Below are positions 49,369-58,586 of a stretch of 64,000 bases of DNA, in pieces (position 1 is the first letter of the stretch; the number at the start of each line of letters is the position of its first letter). The DNA is from JAFAFN01 sp963707555. Its GTDB lineage: Bacteria; Actinomycetota; Acidimicrobiia; Acidimicrobiales; Microtrichaceae. The stretch lies in NCBI GenBank assembly GCA_963707555.1, contig CAVPQM010000024.1, forward strand, positions 62,001-126,000, in the 5' to 3' direction. Under the pieces are notes generated by a model that did not search any database, was not told the origin of the DNA, and was given only the letters and a program-made list of their open reading frames with translations. Position numbers and translations under genes: made by a program.

Positions 49369-50198
49369 ATGAACGCGCACACGACCATGAAGAGGTTCAG
49401 GACGGCCGCGCTCGCTGCCGTGGCAGTGCTCAGCGGCACGGCGCTGCTGGTCGGCGGCACGGCGACCGCCGGCGCCCAGGAGATCGAGGACGAGACCCCG
49501 CACATCACGGTCGTGGTCACTCCCGACGAGGTCCAGGGCGACTGCGTGCCCGCAGGGCTCGGATTGAGCTACGTCGTGTTCTCCGACGACTCGGTGTTCC
49601 GCCTCACGGTGACCGCAGCGTCGCCGCAGTGCACGCCGATCGATGCGTCCGCGGTGATCTACGGCATGCCGGGCAACGGCGAGGCGTGGCCTCAGCAGCT
49701 GCTCGAGCGTGAGCCCGTCCGGATCAGCGCCGCCGGCGTCTACGAGATCACGTTCCTCAAGGACTGCGACCCCGGTGCAGTTCGACGTCGTCACCGGCGT
49801 GACGCCGCAGACGATCACCCCGGGTGGCGTGTTCCACGGCCCGATGCTGTTCCCGTTCGACATCGAGACGGCCGAGCAGTACTGGGGTGACGCCGAGGGC
49901 TGCACCGCCTCCGTCGACCACCACGACGACCTCGACCACGAGCACCACGTCGACGACCATCGAGACGACGACGTCCACCACTCCCGAGGTCCTGGGCACC
50001 ACCACGATCCCGGCCGAGGTCGACAGCGTGACCACCGTGCCGACGACGAACAACGTCGAGGTGGGCGGCATCTCCGAGACCCGCCAGCCGGCCGCGCTGG
50101 CGCTCACCGGCTCCGACGCAGGACTCGGCGCCGTCGGTGCGCTCCTGCTGGTCGCCGGCATGGCGCTCCTCGTGGCGCAGCGTCGCCGCTCCGCCTGA
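49369..50198 (+). CDS. Secreted protein with Thr-rich stalk and LPXTG-like anchor (two frame breaks)
   Basis: A signal peptide (TAALAAVAVLSGTALLVGG, cleavage near AGAQE) leads to a beta-rich domain with ITVVVTPDEVQGDCVPAGLG and VIYGMPGNGEAWPQQLLERE. Extra bases near 49773 and 49909 break the frame; the joined product continues VQFDVVTGVTPQTITPGGVF, a Thr-rich stalk (STTTTTSTTSTTSTTIETTT), and ends LALTG, a hydrophobic helix and RRRSA, the layout of a sortase-anchored or tail-anchored surface protein. No sortase is in the window. The ligand and role are unknown. Confidence 0.78.
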
Positions 50199-50220
50199 GC
50201 GTGACCTGAACAACTGGATC

Positions 50221-50250
50221 GAGGGGCGACCGCTGCGGCGGTCGCCCCTC
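50221..50250. terminator. Strong bidirectional hairpin
   Basis: A perfect 13-bp stem (GAGGGGCGACCGC with GCGGTCGCCCCTC) and a TGCG loop between the convergent surface-protein and LCP genes. Confidence 0.85.
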
Positions 50251-50285
50251 GTCGCGTCCGGGCCCGGACTGCGCGCGTGCGCAGC

Positions 50286-51412
50286 TCAGCAGGGGCCGAT
50301 CAGATCTGCGTTCGGCGGGACTGCGCCGCCCGGTGTCCCCGAGCCGTCGCCACCCGGCGTGGTCGTCGCCGTTCCCGCAGCCGGCGTCGGCCCGCCGTCG
50401 AACCACTCGACGACCGCGCGGTGGTCGAGCAGTTCGAGCACCGCGGCTCCGCCACGGTTCGCGGCCTGCACCGGCAGGTCGGTCGACGTGACGCGACCCG
50501 GGTCGATCGCTGCGGCCGAGCGGATCAGGCCGACGAGCTCGGCGGTACCGAGCCCGGCATCGACGGTCAGGCGCTCCTGCGCCCACCCCGCCAGTCGGTC
50601 AGCGCTGAACGGGGTCGGGACCTGGTCGCCGAGATCGGCGAACGCCGCCCACAGCAGTGCCCGCTGACGGCTCATCCGCCCGAGGTCACCAGTCGGGTCC
50701 CGGACCCAGCTGGTGCCGTCGAAGCGCTCGAGGTGGCGGGCACGGGCCAGGGCGAGGGCCTGCGGACCGTCGAGGTGGCGACAGCCCGGGGCGTCGATGG
50801 CGAGACCGGAGTTCGGTCACGCGGACGGGCGAGGTGATCGCAACGTCGATCCCGCCGATCGCGTCGACCAGGTCCCGGAAGCCGCCGAAGTCGACGATCG
50901 CGACGTGGTCGACGGGGACGCCCAGTCGGCCCACCTCGGCGACGAGGCCGTCGATGCCGTCCTCGGCGGACACCGAGTTCAGCCGCCGAACGGGTTGGCC
51001 GTCCGCTGCGACGTCCAGATCACGGGGCAGCGAGAGCAGTCGGATCGCTCCGGCGGCGGGGTCGATGCGAGCGAGCACCATCGTGTCGGTCATCGGGTGC
51101 CGGTCAGGCCGCTGCTCTCCCGGCGTCGCCGTCGATGCGTGGCGCGCCGTCCGTCCCGACCAGGAGCACGGTCACCGGTTCGGCGCCGACCGGCTCGGCC
51201 TGCTCCAGACCGGCGACGTCGAGCCGTCGCACGTCGTCGAGTCGGTAGGCCGCCCGTGCGGTGACTCCGGCGACGCCGAGCACGACCGCGCCGGCGGCGC
51301 CGCCGACCGCGAGGCGGCGCCGTTGCCGGCTCCGGACGCGGGCACGGACGCCGCGTCGATGGCTCGACCCGAAGGTCGGCGGAGTGGGGTCGTCGAGCTG
51401 ATCGAACATCAT
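50286..51412 (-). CDS. LytR-CpsA-Psr (LCP) family protein (two frame breaks)
   Basis: One N-terminal TM helix (LAVGGAAGAVVLGVAGV) is followed by VTVLLVGTDGAP, then, after an extra G near 51120, DTMVLARIDPAAGAIRLLSL with SLPRDL, RLNS and FRDLVDAIGGIDVAI, and, after an extra base near 50814, NSGLAIDAPGCRHLDGPQAL and GRMSRQRALLWAAF. These are the LCP motifs. LCP enzymes move polymers such as wall teichoic acid or arabinogalactan onto peptidoglycan. The start overlaps the stop of the sigma-factor gene (ATGATG). An LCP partner in the place of an anti-sigma factor is unusual. Confidence 0.85.
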
Positions 51413-51990
51413 CGGTCTCCTCGTGGCAGTGCCGGATCGGTCGGTGCGGGGTCGCCGGCGACGGGTGCCGTGCGGTCGGGGCCGGTGCGTTCGGGCCCGG
51501 TGCGGTCGGGCGCCTCGGGCTCGGTGGGTTCGTCGAGCCCTCGCCGCAACGCGACGAGCGAACGCGCCGCGTGCGCTTTCACGGCGCTCTCGCTCAGGCC
51601 GAGAGCGGTAGCGGTCTGTTCGACGCTGAGGTCACCGAGGTACCGGAGCACCGCGACCTCTCGTTGTCGTCGCGGCAGGCCACGCAACGCGGCGACCAGG
51701 GCGAGGCGTTCGGCGGCATCGGGATCCGCGGCGGCCCGCTCGGGTCCGGCGCCGTGTGCGCGTCTCGACCCGATGCGGCGCCACCGACCGATGACCAGGT
51801 TCGTGCTCACCCGGACCACCCACGCATCGGCGTAGCCGGCGACACGGTGCCACCGCAGGTAGGCGCGGGTCATCGCCTCCTGCGCGATGTCCTCGGACTC
51901 GGCCCGGTCACCGGTCAGCCGATACGCGACCTGGTAGCCGAGCAGCGAGAGCTCACCGAAGCGTTCGTCGTATCCGTCGTGTCGAGACAT
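51409..51990 (-). CDS. ECF RNA polymerase sigma factor
   Basis: 193 residues from ATG 51990. Region 2 (YQVAYRLTGDRAESEDIAQE, AYLRWHRVAGYADAWVVRVS) and region 4 (LRGLPRRQREVAVLRYLGDL, SVEQTATALGLSESAVKAHA) are clear, with a Pro/Thr-rich tail. The upstream GGAGAGG is the ribosome binding site. Its target promoters are unknown. It overlaps the LCP gene and is divergent from the SRPBCC gene at 52070. TTG 52002 is an alternative start. Confidence 0.92.
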   Translation of the reverse strand: MSRHDGYDERFGELSLLGYQVAYRLTGDRAESEDIAQEAMTRAYLRWHRVAGYADAWVVRVSTNLVIGRWRRIGSRRAHGAGPERAAADPDAAERLALVAALRGLPRRQREVAVLRYLGDLSVEQTATALGLSESAVKAHAARSLVALRRGLDEPTEPEAPDRTGPERTGPDRTAPVAGDPAPTDPALPRGDR

Positions 51991-52036
51991 CCACCTCTCC
52001 AACGCGCCAGCGCCCCATCGGGACTACACACGACGA

Positions 52037-52053
52037 CATCTCGCACCGAGATG
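52037..52053. promoter_or_regulatory. 17-bp palindrome between divergent genes
   Basis: CATCTCG-CAC-CGAGATG, a perfect 7-bp inverted repeat with a 3-nt spacer, lies between the sigma-factor and SRPBCC starts. It sits just before a CAGGAT that ends 6 nt before ATG 52070, so it could be an operator over the promoter of the plus-strand gene. Confidence 0.5.
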
Positions 52054-52069
52054 GTGACAGGATCGTTCC

Positions 52070-52573
52070 ATGAGCACCGACCGGATCGACGTCCAACGCA
52101 CCATCGCTGCCCCGCCGTCGGCCATCTTCGAGGTGTTGTGCGACCCTCTCGGCCACGTGGCGATCGACAGCTCCGGCATGTTGATGTCCTCGACGGGGGA
52201 CCCGGTCTCGGCGGTGGGCGACCACTTCGTGGTGCACATGGACCGGGAGGCGCTCAACGACTTCCCGATGGGCGAGTACGACGTCGAGGTGCACATCACC
52301 GACTTCGATGCCGACACCGAGATCGCCTGGACGATCAAGGGTGCGATCAAGCCGCAGATCGGTCACGTGTACGGCTACCGGCTCGAACCGACCGACGGCG
52401 GCACGTTGGTCACGTCGTACTACGACTGGTCCGACATCGACCCCGTCTGGAGAGAGGCCGGCATCTTCCCGATCCTCTCCGAGGGCGCGCTCCGGGCGAC
52501 CCTGGGGATCCTCGCCCGGACGGTCACGAACGGCGGCGTTGCTGCCGGCGGCACGGACGGAGCAGCGTCATGA
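52070..52573 (+). CDS. SRPBCC-fold protein
   Basis: 167 residues. IDVQRTIAAPPSAIFEVLCD opens the fold, with DFDADTEIAWTIKGAIKPQI and TLVTSYYDWSDIDPVWREAG later. Polyketide-cyclase/START-like; ligand unknown. The stop overlaps the start of the next gene (ATGA), so the two are co-translated. CAGGAT is 6 nt before the ATG. Confidence 0.85.
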   Translation: MSTDRIDVQRTIAAPPSAIFEVLCDPLGHVAIDSSGMLMSSTGDPVSAVGDHFVVHMDREALNDFPMGEYDVEVHITDFDADTEIAWTIKGAIKPQIGHVYGYRLEPTDGGTLVTSYYDWSDIDPVWREAGIFPILSEGALRATLGILARTVTNGGVAAGGTDGAAS

Positions 52574-52932
52574 GCAGCGGCCACACGATCACGATCACCC
52601 CGTCCGACGCACACGTCGAGGTGCGGGTCGGCGAGCACCTGCTGGCCTCGACCGACCGGCCGGTGCTGCTCGACGAGACCGGGCTGCCGACGCGCTACTA
52701 CCTGCCTCGCGAGGACGTGCGCATGGACGTGTTGATCCCGACGAGCTTCCACACGACGTGCCCATTCAAGGGCGAGGCGTCGTACTTCTCGGTCGGCCTC
52801 GACGGCGAGTCCCTCGACGGGGTCGTGTGGAGCTACGAGGACCCGATCCCGGGGGCAGAGGACATCGCCGGGTTGCTGTCGTTCTACCCGGACCGCGTCG
52901 AGATCACCGTCGACGGCGTGCGCGTCGACTGA
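52570..52932 (+). CDS. DUF427 domain protein
   Basis: 120 residues. HVEVRVGEHLLASTDRPVLL, LPTRYYLPREDVRMDVLIPT, HTTCPFKGEASYFSVGL and VVWSYEDPIPGAEDIAGLLS followed by FYPDRVEI match DUF427 (PF04248). Function unknown. Overlaps the preceding gene by ATGA. Confidence 0.9.
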   Translation: MSSGHTITITPSDAHVEVRVGEHLLASTDRPVLLDETGLPTRYYLPREDVRMDVLIPTSFHTTCPFKGEASYFSVGLDGESLDGVVWSYEDPIPGAEDIAGLLSFYPDRVEITVDGVRVD

Positions 52933-52942
52933 CCGATCCGAC

Positions 52943-53146
52943 CACTGGGTTGCAACGTCGAGTCGTCGGCACGCTCCTGCAACCCACCGACCTGGGTGGG
53001 TTGCAACGTCGAGTCGTCGGCCGTCTCATGCAACCCACCGACCTGGGTGGGTTGCAGGAGCGAGTCGTCGGCACCCTCGTGCACTCCACCGACCTGGGTG
53101 GGTTGCAGGAGCGAGTCGTCGGCACCCTCGTGCACTCCACCGACCG
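52943..53146. repeat. 51-bp hairpin tandem repeat, locus B (four units)
   Basis: Four contiguous 51-bp units at 52943-52993, 52994-53044, 53045-53095 and 53096-53146. Units 1-2 and 3-4 are the closest pairs. The joints of units 1/2 and 2/3 make 11-bp perfect stems (TGCAACCCACC, loop GACCTG, GGTGGGTTGCA) at 52978-53005 and 53029-53056. The array lies between the convergent DUF427 and sulfatase genes and resembles the array at 24324-24470. Unit length keeps frame on both strands, but no start or promoter suggests that it is translated. Confidence 0.9.
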
Positions 53147-53170
53147 GTGACGGTGCAGGCGGGGCAGCGC

Positions 53171-54782
53171 TCAGGCGAGGGCGGTGGGCACGGTGCCCTC
53201 GTCGGCCAGATCGAGCATCGACTGCACGAGCTGATCGGTCAGCTCGAGGCGCCGGGAGCGCCAGGCCGGATCGTGCCAGCGGTTGACGAGCTCGTCGGGA
53301 TCCTCGGCCAGGTCGTAGAGCTCACCGTCGTCGCTGCCGGCGTAGACGCTGAGGCGAGCGGAGTCACTCACGAGCGTGCGCATGCGCAGCGGGCGCCGCA
53401 GCATCGCCATGTCGAAGGGCTCGTCCTCCTCGACCACGGCGACGTCGCGCACCGTCGCGCCCGGATCGTCGAGCAGCGGCGTGAGGTCACGGCCCTGCAC
53501 CCCGGCGACCGGCTCGACGCCTCCGAGCGACATGAGGGTCGCCGCGATGTCGGTCGACGAGATCAACGACTCGGACCGGCGACCGTGTGAGTCGGGGCGG
53601 CGCGGATCGGCGACGACCAGCGGAACGCGCAGCGCGGGGACGTAGTGCATGGCGCTCTTCAGCATCAGCCCGTGATCACCGAACATCTCGCCGTGGTCGC
53701 TGGTGAACACCACGACGGTGTCGTCGGCGGAGCCCGACGCCGCGATCGCGTCGAGCACCCGACCGATCGCAGCGTCGATGCAGGCGATCGAACCGAGCTC
53801 CTTCGCAGCCGCCTCCCGGAAGACCTCTTCGGTCGGCGAGAAGGGCTGCACGGCCAGCTCGGGCGGCGGCTTGCCGCGACCTGCACGCCACCGCTGCAGG
53901 TGACGCGGCGACCCCGCGTGGTCGTCGTCGAAGGTCGTGGGCAGCACCATGTCGGCCGGGTCGAACATGTCGTGGTAGCGCCCGGGCGGCGTGAACGGAT
54001 GGTGGGGGTCCGGGAACGAGACCTGCAGGAAGTACGGCTCGTCGCGCCCGCCGGCGTCGGCGACGAACGAGGCCCCCCGCTCCCCCACCCACGCCGTCGG
54101 GTACAGCTCGGCAGGCAGCGACGGGCGCCAGATCTGCCACCACGGGCCGTAGCGATCCGGTGATGCGTCCCGGCCCTGTGCCTGGGTGGGGTTCACTCCC
54201 TGCTCGGCGAGCCACTGCACGTAGTGGCCGCTCATCAGGTCCGCGTGGCCGACCGCCAGCTCGACGTGTTCGAAGCCGTAGTAGGCCTCGGGCAGCGCGA
54301 CGGGGCCCTCGCGGTATCGGGCATCGTCCTCGAGCTGGTCCCAGCCGTCGGTCCGTCCGCGGTCGACGGCGTCTCGACGTGGACCGTCGCCGGTCACCAG
54401 ACCGATCAGGTCGCGGCCCATGCCCATGTTCTGGAAGTGCGCCTTGCCGACGATGCCCGGTCCGGTAGCCGGCCTCTCGCAGCAGGCCCGGCACCGTCAC
54501 CGCGTCGGGGTCGAGCGCGATCCCGTTGAACCGGGTGCCGTGCACCGATGGCATGCGGCCGGTCATCAACGTCGCACGGTTCGGCATGCAGATCGGGTTC
54601 GCGGCGAACGCCCGATCGACGACCGTGCCACGGGCCGCGAGCGCGTCCAGGTGCGGGGTCTGTGCCACCGGGTGCCCACCGAAGCCCGTGTGGTCCGGGC
54701 GGTGCTGGTCGGTGATGATCAGCACCACGTTCGGACGACGAGCCAGGGACCCGGCTCGGTCATCGAGGTCGCGGTCGCTCAC
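53171..54782 (-). CDS. Type I sulfatase/arylsulfatase-like protein (frame break)
   Basis: About 536 residues. RPNVVLIITDQHRPDHTGF has the metal-binding Asp pair region, and NPICMPNRATLMTGRMPSVH holds the formylglycine motif with Cys (CMPNR; the usual form is CxPSR). DDTVVVFTSDHGEMFGDHGL is the second metal site. Near 54457 an extra G turns GYRTGIVGKAHFQNMGMGRD into HRRQGALPEH. Substrate unknown. No FGE-type maturase is seen. The start is taken as GTG 54782. It follows the carotenoid oxygenase by 26 nt. Confidence 0.9.
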
Positions 54783-54808
54783 GTCGCGCTCATCTCGGTC
54801 GCCTCGCT

Positions 54809-56317
54809 TCAGGGTGTCGGCACCCACGTCCCGTGGAACCCGAACGGTACGCGCACCGGCAGCTGCACCTCGGCCACGGGGCCCGCGGCGACGTCCTGGG
54901 CATCGAAGACGCCGAGTGACGAGCGGTCGGTCGTGCGGTCCCAGAGATAGGTCAGCACCCAGCCCTCGCCCTCGTCGGCATCGTCGCTGGCTGGCACGTA
55001 GTACGGCTCACCGCCGCGGATGTCGGGACCCGGCTCCCAACGATCCTCGCGCTGCGTCGCCAGGTCGAGGTGGCAGATCCCCGAGAGCTCGAAGCCGTGG
55101 GGCGCGTCGTAGGCGGTCGTCGTGACGAACCAGCCGTGGTCGTTGGGTCGACCGGTCAGCCGACGGTCGATCGCCGGCAGGTCGATCGCGTCGTCGTAGA
55201 GCTCGCGTCGGTCGAAGGTGAGCTGCTCACCGCCGGTGCCGATCCGGTACTCGGTGAGCCGCACCGGCACGTCGTCGCCCATCGGGCCGAACGCCTGGGG
55301 CACCTTGTGCACCCGGCTGACCACGTCGTCGCCCTCTCGGTGGGCGTTGAAGCCGTGGAACACGAACGAGGTCGGGATGTCGACCCAGCGCATCTGCGTG
55401 GCGGGACCACCCAGCGGCATGACACCGACCTGCGAGCGCCCCTCGGGATCCCAGTGGAAGGGGATCGTCGCGTCGGGGTTCGAGGGGTCCATCCCGAACA
55501 CGACCGGGCCGACCCAGAACACGACGTCGGACTCGGTGATCGCGAAGTCGTGGATCATCGTGACGGTGTCGACCGGGATCGGTACCACCGTGTCGAGCAC
55601 GCCGTTCGCGTCCGCCGAGTAGTAGGTCAGCGCCGGACGGAGGAACTCGTAGCCGAAGAAGTGCAGCCGCCCCGTCGCCGGGTCGATCTTCGGGTGGGCG
55701 GTCATCGTCTCGCCGAGACGGCCGTCGTAGTCCCAGGCGCCGACGGTCGACAGGTCGTCGGTCGACAGCTCGAAGGGCCAACCCGTCTCGCCCAGGCTGA
55801 GCAGCTTGCCCGCGTGGTGGATCACCGACACGTTGCTCTGGTTGTTGGCGCCACCCGGCACGCCCCCGAAGTCCATGAGGCCCTTGCCGGCCTGCTGCAA
55901 CGGAGTCTGCACCCAGCGGTTGCGGTACCACAGGGCCTTGCCGTCCTCGAGACGGACTCCGTGCACCATGCCGTCGCCGAGGAACCAGTGCAGCGACTCA
56001 CCCGTGGCGGTGTTCGAGCCGTTGCGGGCGAAGAGCCCGTTGAGCTCGCGAGGGAGTCGACCCTTGACCGTCAGGTCGGTGACGGTCTCCTCGACCGACA
56101 CGGGAGCGAAGTTGCCCTGCACCCAGTACGGCTGGGACGGGTCGTATGCGGCCGGCACCACCGTCGGTCCGGTCGCCGCCGGCGCTGCGGTCGTGCTCGA
56201 CGACCCACCGGCACCCTTCGCCGCGCCATCGGTGCCGCACGCGCTCAGCCACCCCGCCGTCAGCGCCGCGGCCGCGCCGGCCGAGATGCCCGTCAGCGCA
56301 GTCCTCCGGCTGACCAT
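54809..56317 (-). CDS. Carotenoid oxygenase (RPE65/CCD family), exported
   Basis: 502 residues from ATG 56317. The N-terminus SRRTALTGISAGAAAALTAG and LSAC looks like a twin-arginine lipoprotein signal, uncommon for the family. The beta-propeller has all four iron-binding His: TAHPKID, MIHDFAI, FVFHGFNAHREG and the terminal FGFHGTW. LNGLFARNGSN and HWFLGDGMVHGVRL are further motifs. These enzymes cleave carotenoids or related alkenes with O2. GTG 56368 would add 17 residues. The sulfatase gene follows closely. Confidence 0.9.
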   Translation of the reverse strand: MVSRRTALTGISAGAAAALTAGWLSACGTDGAAKGAGGSSSTTAAPAATGPTVVPAAYDPSQPYWVQGNFAPVSVEETVTDLTVKGRLPRELNGLFARNGSNTATGESLHWFLGDGMVHGVRLEDGKALWYRNRWVQTPLQQAGKGLMDFGGVPGGANNQSNVSVIHHAGKLLSLGETGWPFELSTDDLSTVGAWDYDGRLGETMTAHPKIDPATGRLHFFGYEFLRPALTYYSADANGVLDTVVPIPVDTVTMIHDFAITESDVVFWVGPVVFGMDPSNPDATIPFHWDPEGRSQVGVMPLGGPATQMRWVDIPTSFVFHGFNAHREGDDVVSRVHKVPQAFGPMGDDVPVRLTEYRIGTGGEQLTFDRRELYDDAIDLPAIDRRLTGRPNDHGWFVTTTAYDAPHGFELSGICHLDLATQREDRWEPGPDIRGGEPYYVPASDDADEGEGWVLTYLWDRTTDRSSLGVFDAQDVAAGPVAEVQLPVRVPFGFHGTWVPTP

Positions 56318-56638
56318 CGCGCTGCGTTCGGCCCCTGCTCTGCGTTCTGCCCCGTCAGCGGTCTGCACGATGTCCCCGTTCCCCCGTCGACGCGGCACCC
56401 CATCGCTCGCGTCAGGGCCACATCCTGCCGCATCGACGGCGCGACGGTGGACGTCGTGCCGCTCGGACCAGGGGGTCGCACATGGGGATGTCGGCGAGCG
56501 GATCGAGCCAGTGACCCGGGACGTGCACCGCGCCGGCCGCAAGGACGCCGGCCGTTCGCGGCAGGGCGCGTCGTGCCGACCCACCCGGGCCGGCACCACG
56601 CGGCATGATCTCCGGGTGCCCCGACGACCGAGCGTGCG
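56318..56638. other. Intergenic region with one doubtful small frame
   Basis: 321 bp between divergent genes. On the minus strand a 64-codon frame (56412-56606) contains HVPGHWLDPLADIPMCDPLV, which looks somewhat protein-like, but no ribosome binding site or -10 element was found for it. Otherwise I see nothing. Confidence 0.4.
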
Positions 56639-57586
56639 ATGACCGACTCCCCTGACGATCCGGTCGACGCGCTCTTCCACCAGGATCCCGTCGACTTCGT
56701 GCCGCGGCGTTCAGCGCTGGCGAAGTCGTTGAAGGCGGCGGGTGACACCGACGCGGCCGCGGCCGTCGCGAAGCTCCGTAAGCCGCCGCGCACCGCGGCT
56801 GCCCTCGGCGAGTTCGCGCGGTCCGACCCGGGAGCGGTGCAGGCGCTCTTCGACGCCGCCCGGGCGGTCGCCGACTCGTTGCGGACCGGCGGCGCCGACC
56901 TGCGTGCCGCGCAGTCCGAATACAGCTCGGTCGTGACGAACCTGGTGGAGCGGGCCGCCGATGCCGGCGACATCACCTCTGAGGCGATGCGCGACCGCAT
57001 GCGCTCGACGCTGCTCGCCGCGGGCGCCGATCCGGACGGCGAGACGGCGCGCCAGCTGGCGATCGGCGCCGTGCGCGACGACGCGTCCGCACCCGGTTTC
57101 GGTTTCGGTGTGATCGGCTCGGTCGCCGAGGCCCCGGATGAGGGCGCGTCCGACGGCGAGAACGCCGCTGCCCCGCCCCGTCGGCGGCTGCGCTCGGTCC
57201 GCACCGGTCCGGGGTCGACCGGGCGCTCGAACCGGGCCGCCAGCGAGCAAGCCGACTCGGACGACACCGACGCCGGGCCGGTCGAGACGATCGATTCGGT
57301 TGAGACCGACACGGATGAGACCGAGCAGCTCGAGACCGCGCTGAGCGCTCGCGAACGCCGCGCTGCGGAACAGGCCGAGGCCGAACGCGAAGCAACCGCA
57401 CGGCGTGAGGCGATGCGTCGGCGCCGCGGGATCGAACGCGACGTCGCACGCCTGGAGCGTCGGGCCACCCGGCTGCTCGAACAGGCCGACGAGGCCGAGG
57501 CCAAGGCCGCCGTCGCCCGACTGTCCGCCGACGAGGCCGTCGCTGAACTCGAGTCCGTTCGCGCACGACTCGACGACCTCACCTGA
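56639..57586 (+). CDS. Conserved hypothetical protein with C-terminal coiled coil
   Basis: 315 residues. The N-terminal part (DFVPRRSALAKSLKAAGDTD, VAKLRKPPRTAAALGEFARS, GAVQALFDAARAVADSLRTG) resembles a widespread actinobacterial hypothetical family with an alanine-rich helical domain. A disordered acidic middle leads to a long coiled coil (residues about 220-310, Glu/Ala/Arg-rich, ERRAAEQAEAEREATARREA). No function is known. Confidence 0.7.
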   Translation: MTDSPDDPVDALFHQDPVDFVPRRSALAKSLKAAGDTDAAAAVAKLRKPPRTAAALGEFARSDPGAVQALFDAARAVADSLRTGGADLRAAQSEYSSVVTNLVERAADAGDITSEAMRDRMRSTLLAAGADPDGETARQLAIGAVRDDASAPGFGFGVIGSVAEAPDEGASDGENAAAPPRRRLRSVRTGPGSTGRSNRAASEQADSDDTDAGPVETIDSVETDTDETEQLETALSARERRAAEQAEAEREATARREAMRRRRGIERDVARLERRATRLLEQADEAEAKAAVARLSADEAVAELESVRARLDDLT

Positions 57587-57798
57587 CGCACCACTCGGTG
57601 CACGTCAGCGAGGGACCCGAGGGCTCACGACCGCGGATCCCGCGGCGGCCACGAACATGGCCCAGTTCGCCGTCGTGACCACCGTGAACACCGCCGTGAA
57701 GGGGATCGTCGCTCGCGTGGAAGCCTGTGACCATCGGGATCGCCCCTCAGATCGACCTGGGGGTCAACCGCAAGCGCCCGTCCTCGCTGACCACAGGG

Positions 57799-58281
57799 TC
57801 AAGGGCACGCCGGTGAGCGCTGCACAGAGACTGCCGACTGCGACGGGTCGGCCACACTGTTCCCCTCCTCGTCGACCAGGAGATGGACCTGGTTCGGGTC
57901 CGCGAGGACCACGGTGGACCCATCCGCACAGATCGTGGTCGGCGCGCTCGAGAAGTCCGTCGGGAGCGGATAGGTGCACGCCGCGATGAAGTCGTCGTCC
58001 GGGCGCGTGGCCCACTCCGCGATCGGGTCCTCACCGAGCTCTTCCAGCACCGCCTGCATCTGCCCCACCGTGGTAGCCGAAGCCGCCACCGATCCATCGT
58101 TGGCGGCGAGCTCCGGATTCGCCGACCGATGCTCCTGACAGATGGTCGCCGCACGATCCAGGCCCTCGCTCACCCTGGCGCGGTCCGGCATCTGTTCGCC
58201 CTCTGCCTCGCTGCTGCTGGTGTTGCTGCAGCCGAGCAACACGGTGAGCGCCACGACGACCATCAAGGTTCGAGCAACCAC
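57799..58281 (-). CDS. Small lipoprotein of unknown function
   Basis: 160 residues from GTG 58281, with GGGGAGAA just upstream. Signal peptide with lipobox LLGCS (Cys about residue 18), then an acidic linker and a domain with cysteines (ICQEH, AACTYPLP, TICADG, SPACP) that could form disulfides. Not recognised. The 212 bp between it and the convergent gene ending at 57586 hold nothing I recognise. Confidence 0.75.
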   Translation of the reverse strand: MVARTLMVVVALTVLLGCSNTSSSEAEGEQMPDRARVSEGLDRAATICQEHRSANPELAANDGSVAASATTVGQMQAVLEELGEDPIAEWATRPDDDFIAACTYPLPTDFSSAPTTICADGSTVVLADPNQVHLLVDEEGNSVADPSQSAVSVQRSPACP

Positions 58282-58390
58282 TACTTCTCCCCGTCGCGTC
58301 CCTCATGATCGCCCACCCAAGGCCTCACCCGGGGGTGCGGCCCGAACCTACCAACGACGAACTCACGTGGTCGTCGCTCCGAACGAAGAA

Positions 58391-58425
58391 GGCCGGATCC
58401 CCTCTGTTTCCAAGGGAATCCGGCC
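58391..58425 (-). terminator. Terminator after tRNA-Thr
   Basis: A 12-bp stem with one mismatch (GGCCGGATTCCC with GGGGATCCGGCC on the minus strand), followed by TTCTTCGTTC on that strand. It starts 6 nt after the tRNA 3' end. Confidence 0.8.
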
Positions 58426-58431
58426 CTACCG

Positions 58432-58504
58432 AGCCCGAGAGGAGAATCGAACTCCTGACCTGCTCATTACGAGTGAGCTGCTCTACCGACTGAGCTACCC
58501 GGGC
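58432..58504 (-). tRNA. tRNA-Thr (CGT anticodon)
   Basis: 73 nt on the minus strand. The acceptor GCCCGGG pairs with CTCGGGC with one G-U; the D arm is GCTCAGTCGGTAGAGC, the anticodon loop is CTCGTAA (anticodon CGT, reading ACG), and the T arm is AGGAGTTCGATTCTCCT. Discriminator T. CCA is not encoded. Confidence 0.95.
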
Positions 58505-58586
58505 AACCGTGCCGGAGCACGTGGAGGACGAGCATATCGCCGCGGGACCGGCGGCCCACAACGCGAAGCGCCGGTACGATCCGCTC

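Noticed and set aside
52904..53140. Repeat proteins encoded by the 51-bp array
   Set aside because: Open frames exist on both strands because the unit length is a multiple of three, but there is no promoter, ribosome binding site or conserved start.
52943..53146. CRISPR array
   Set aside because: The 51-bp units are contiguous with no spacers, and no cas genes are near.
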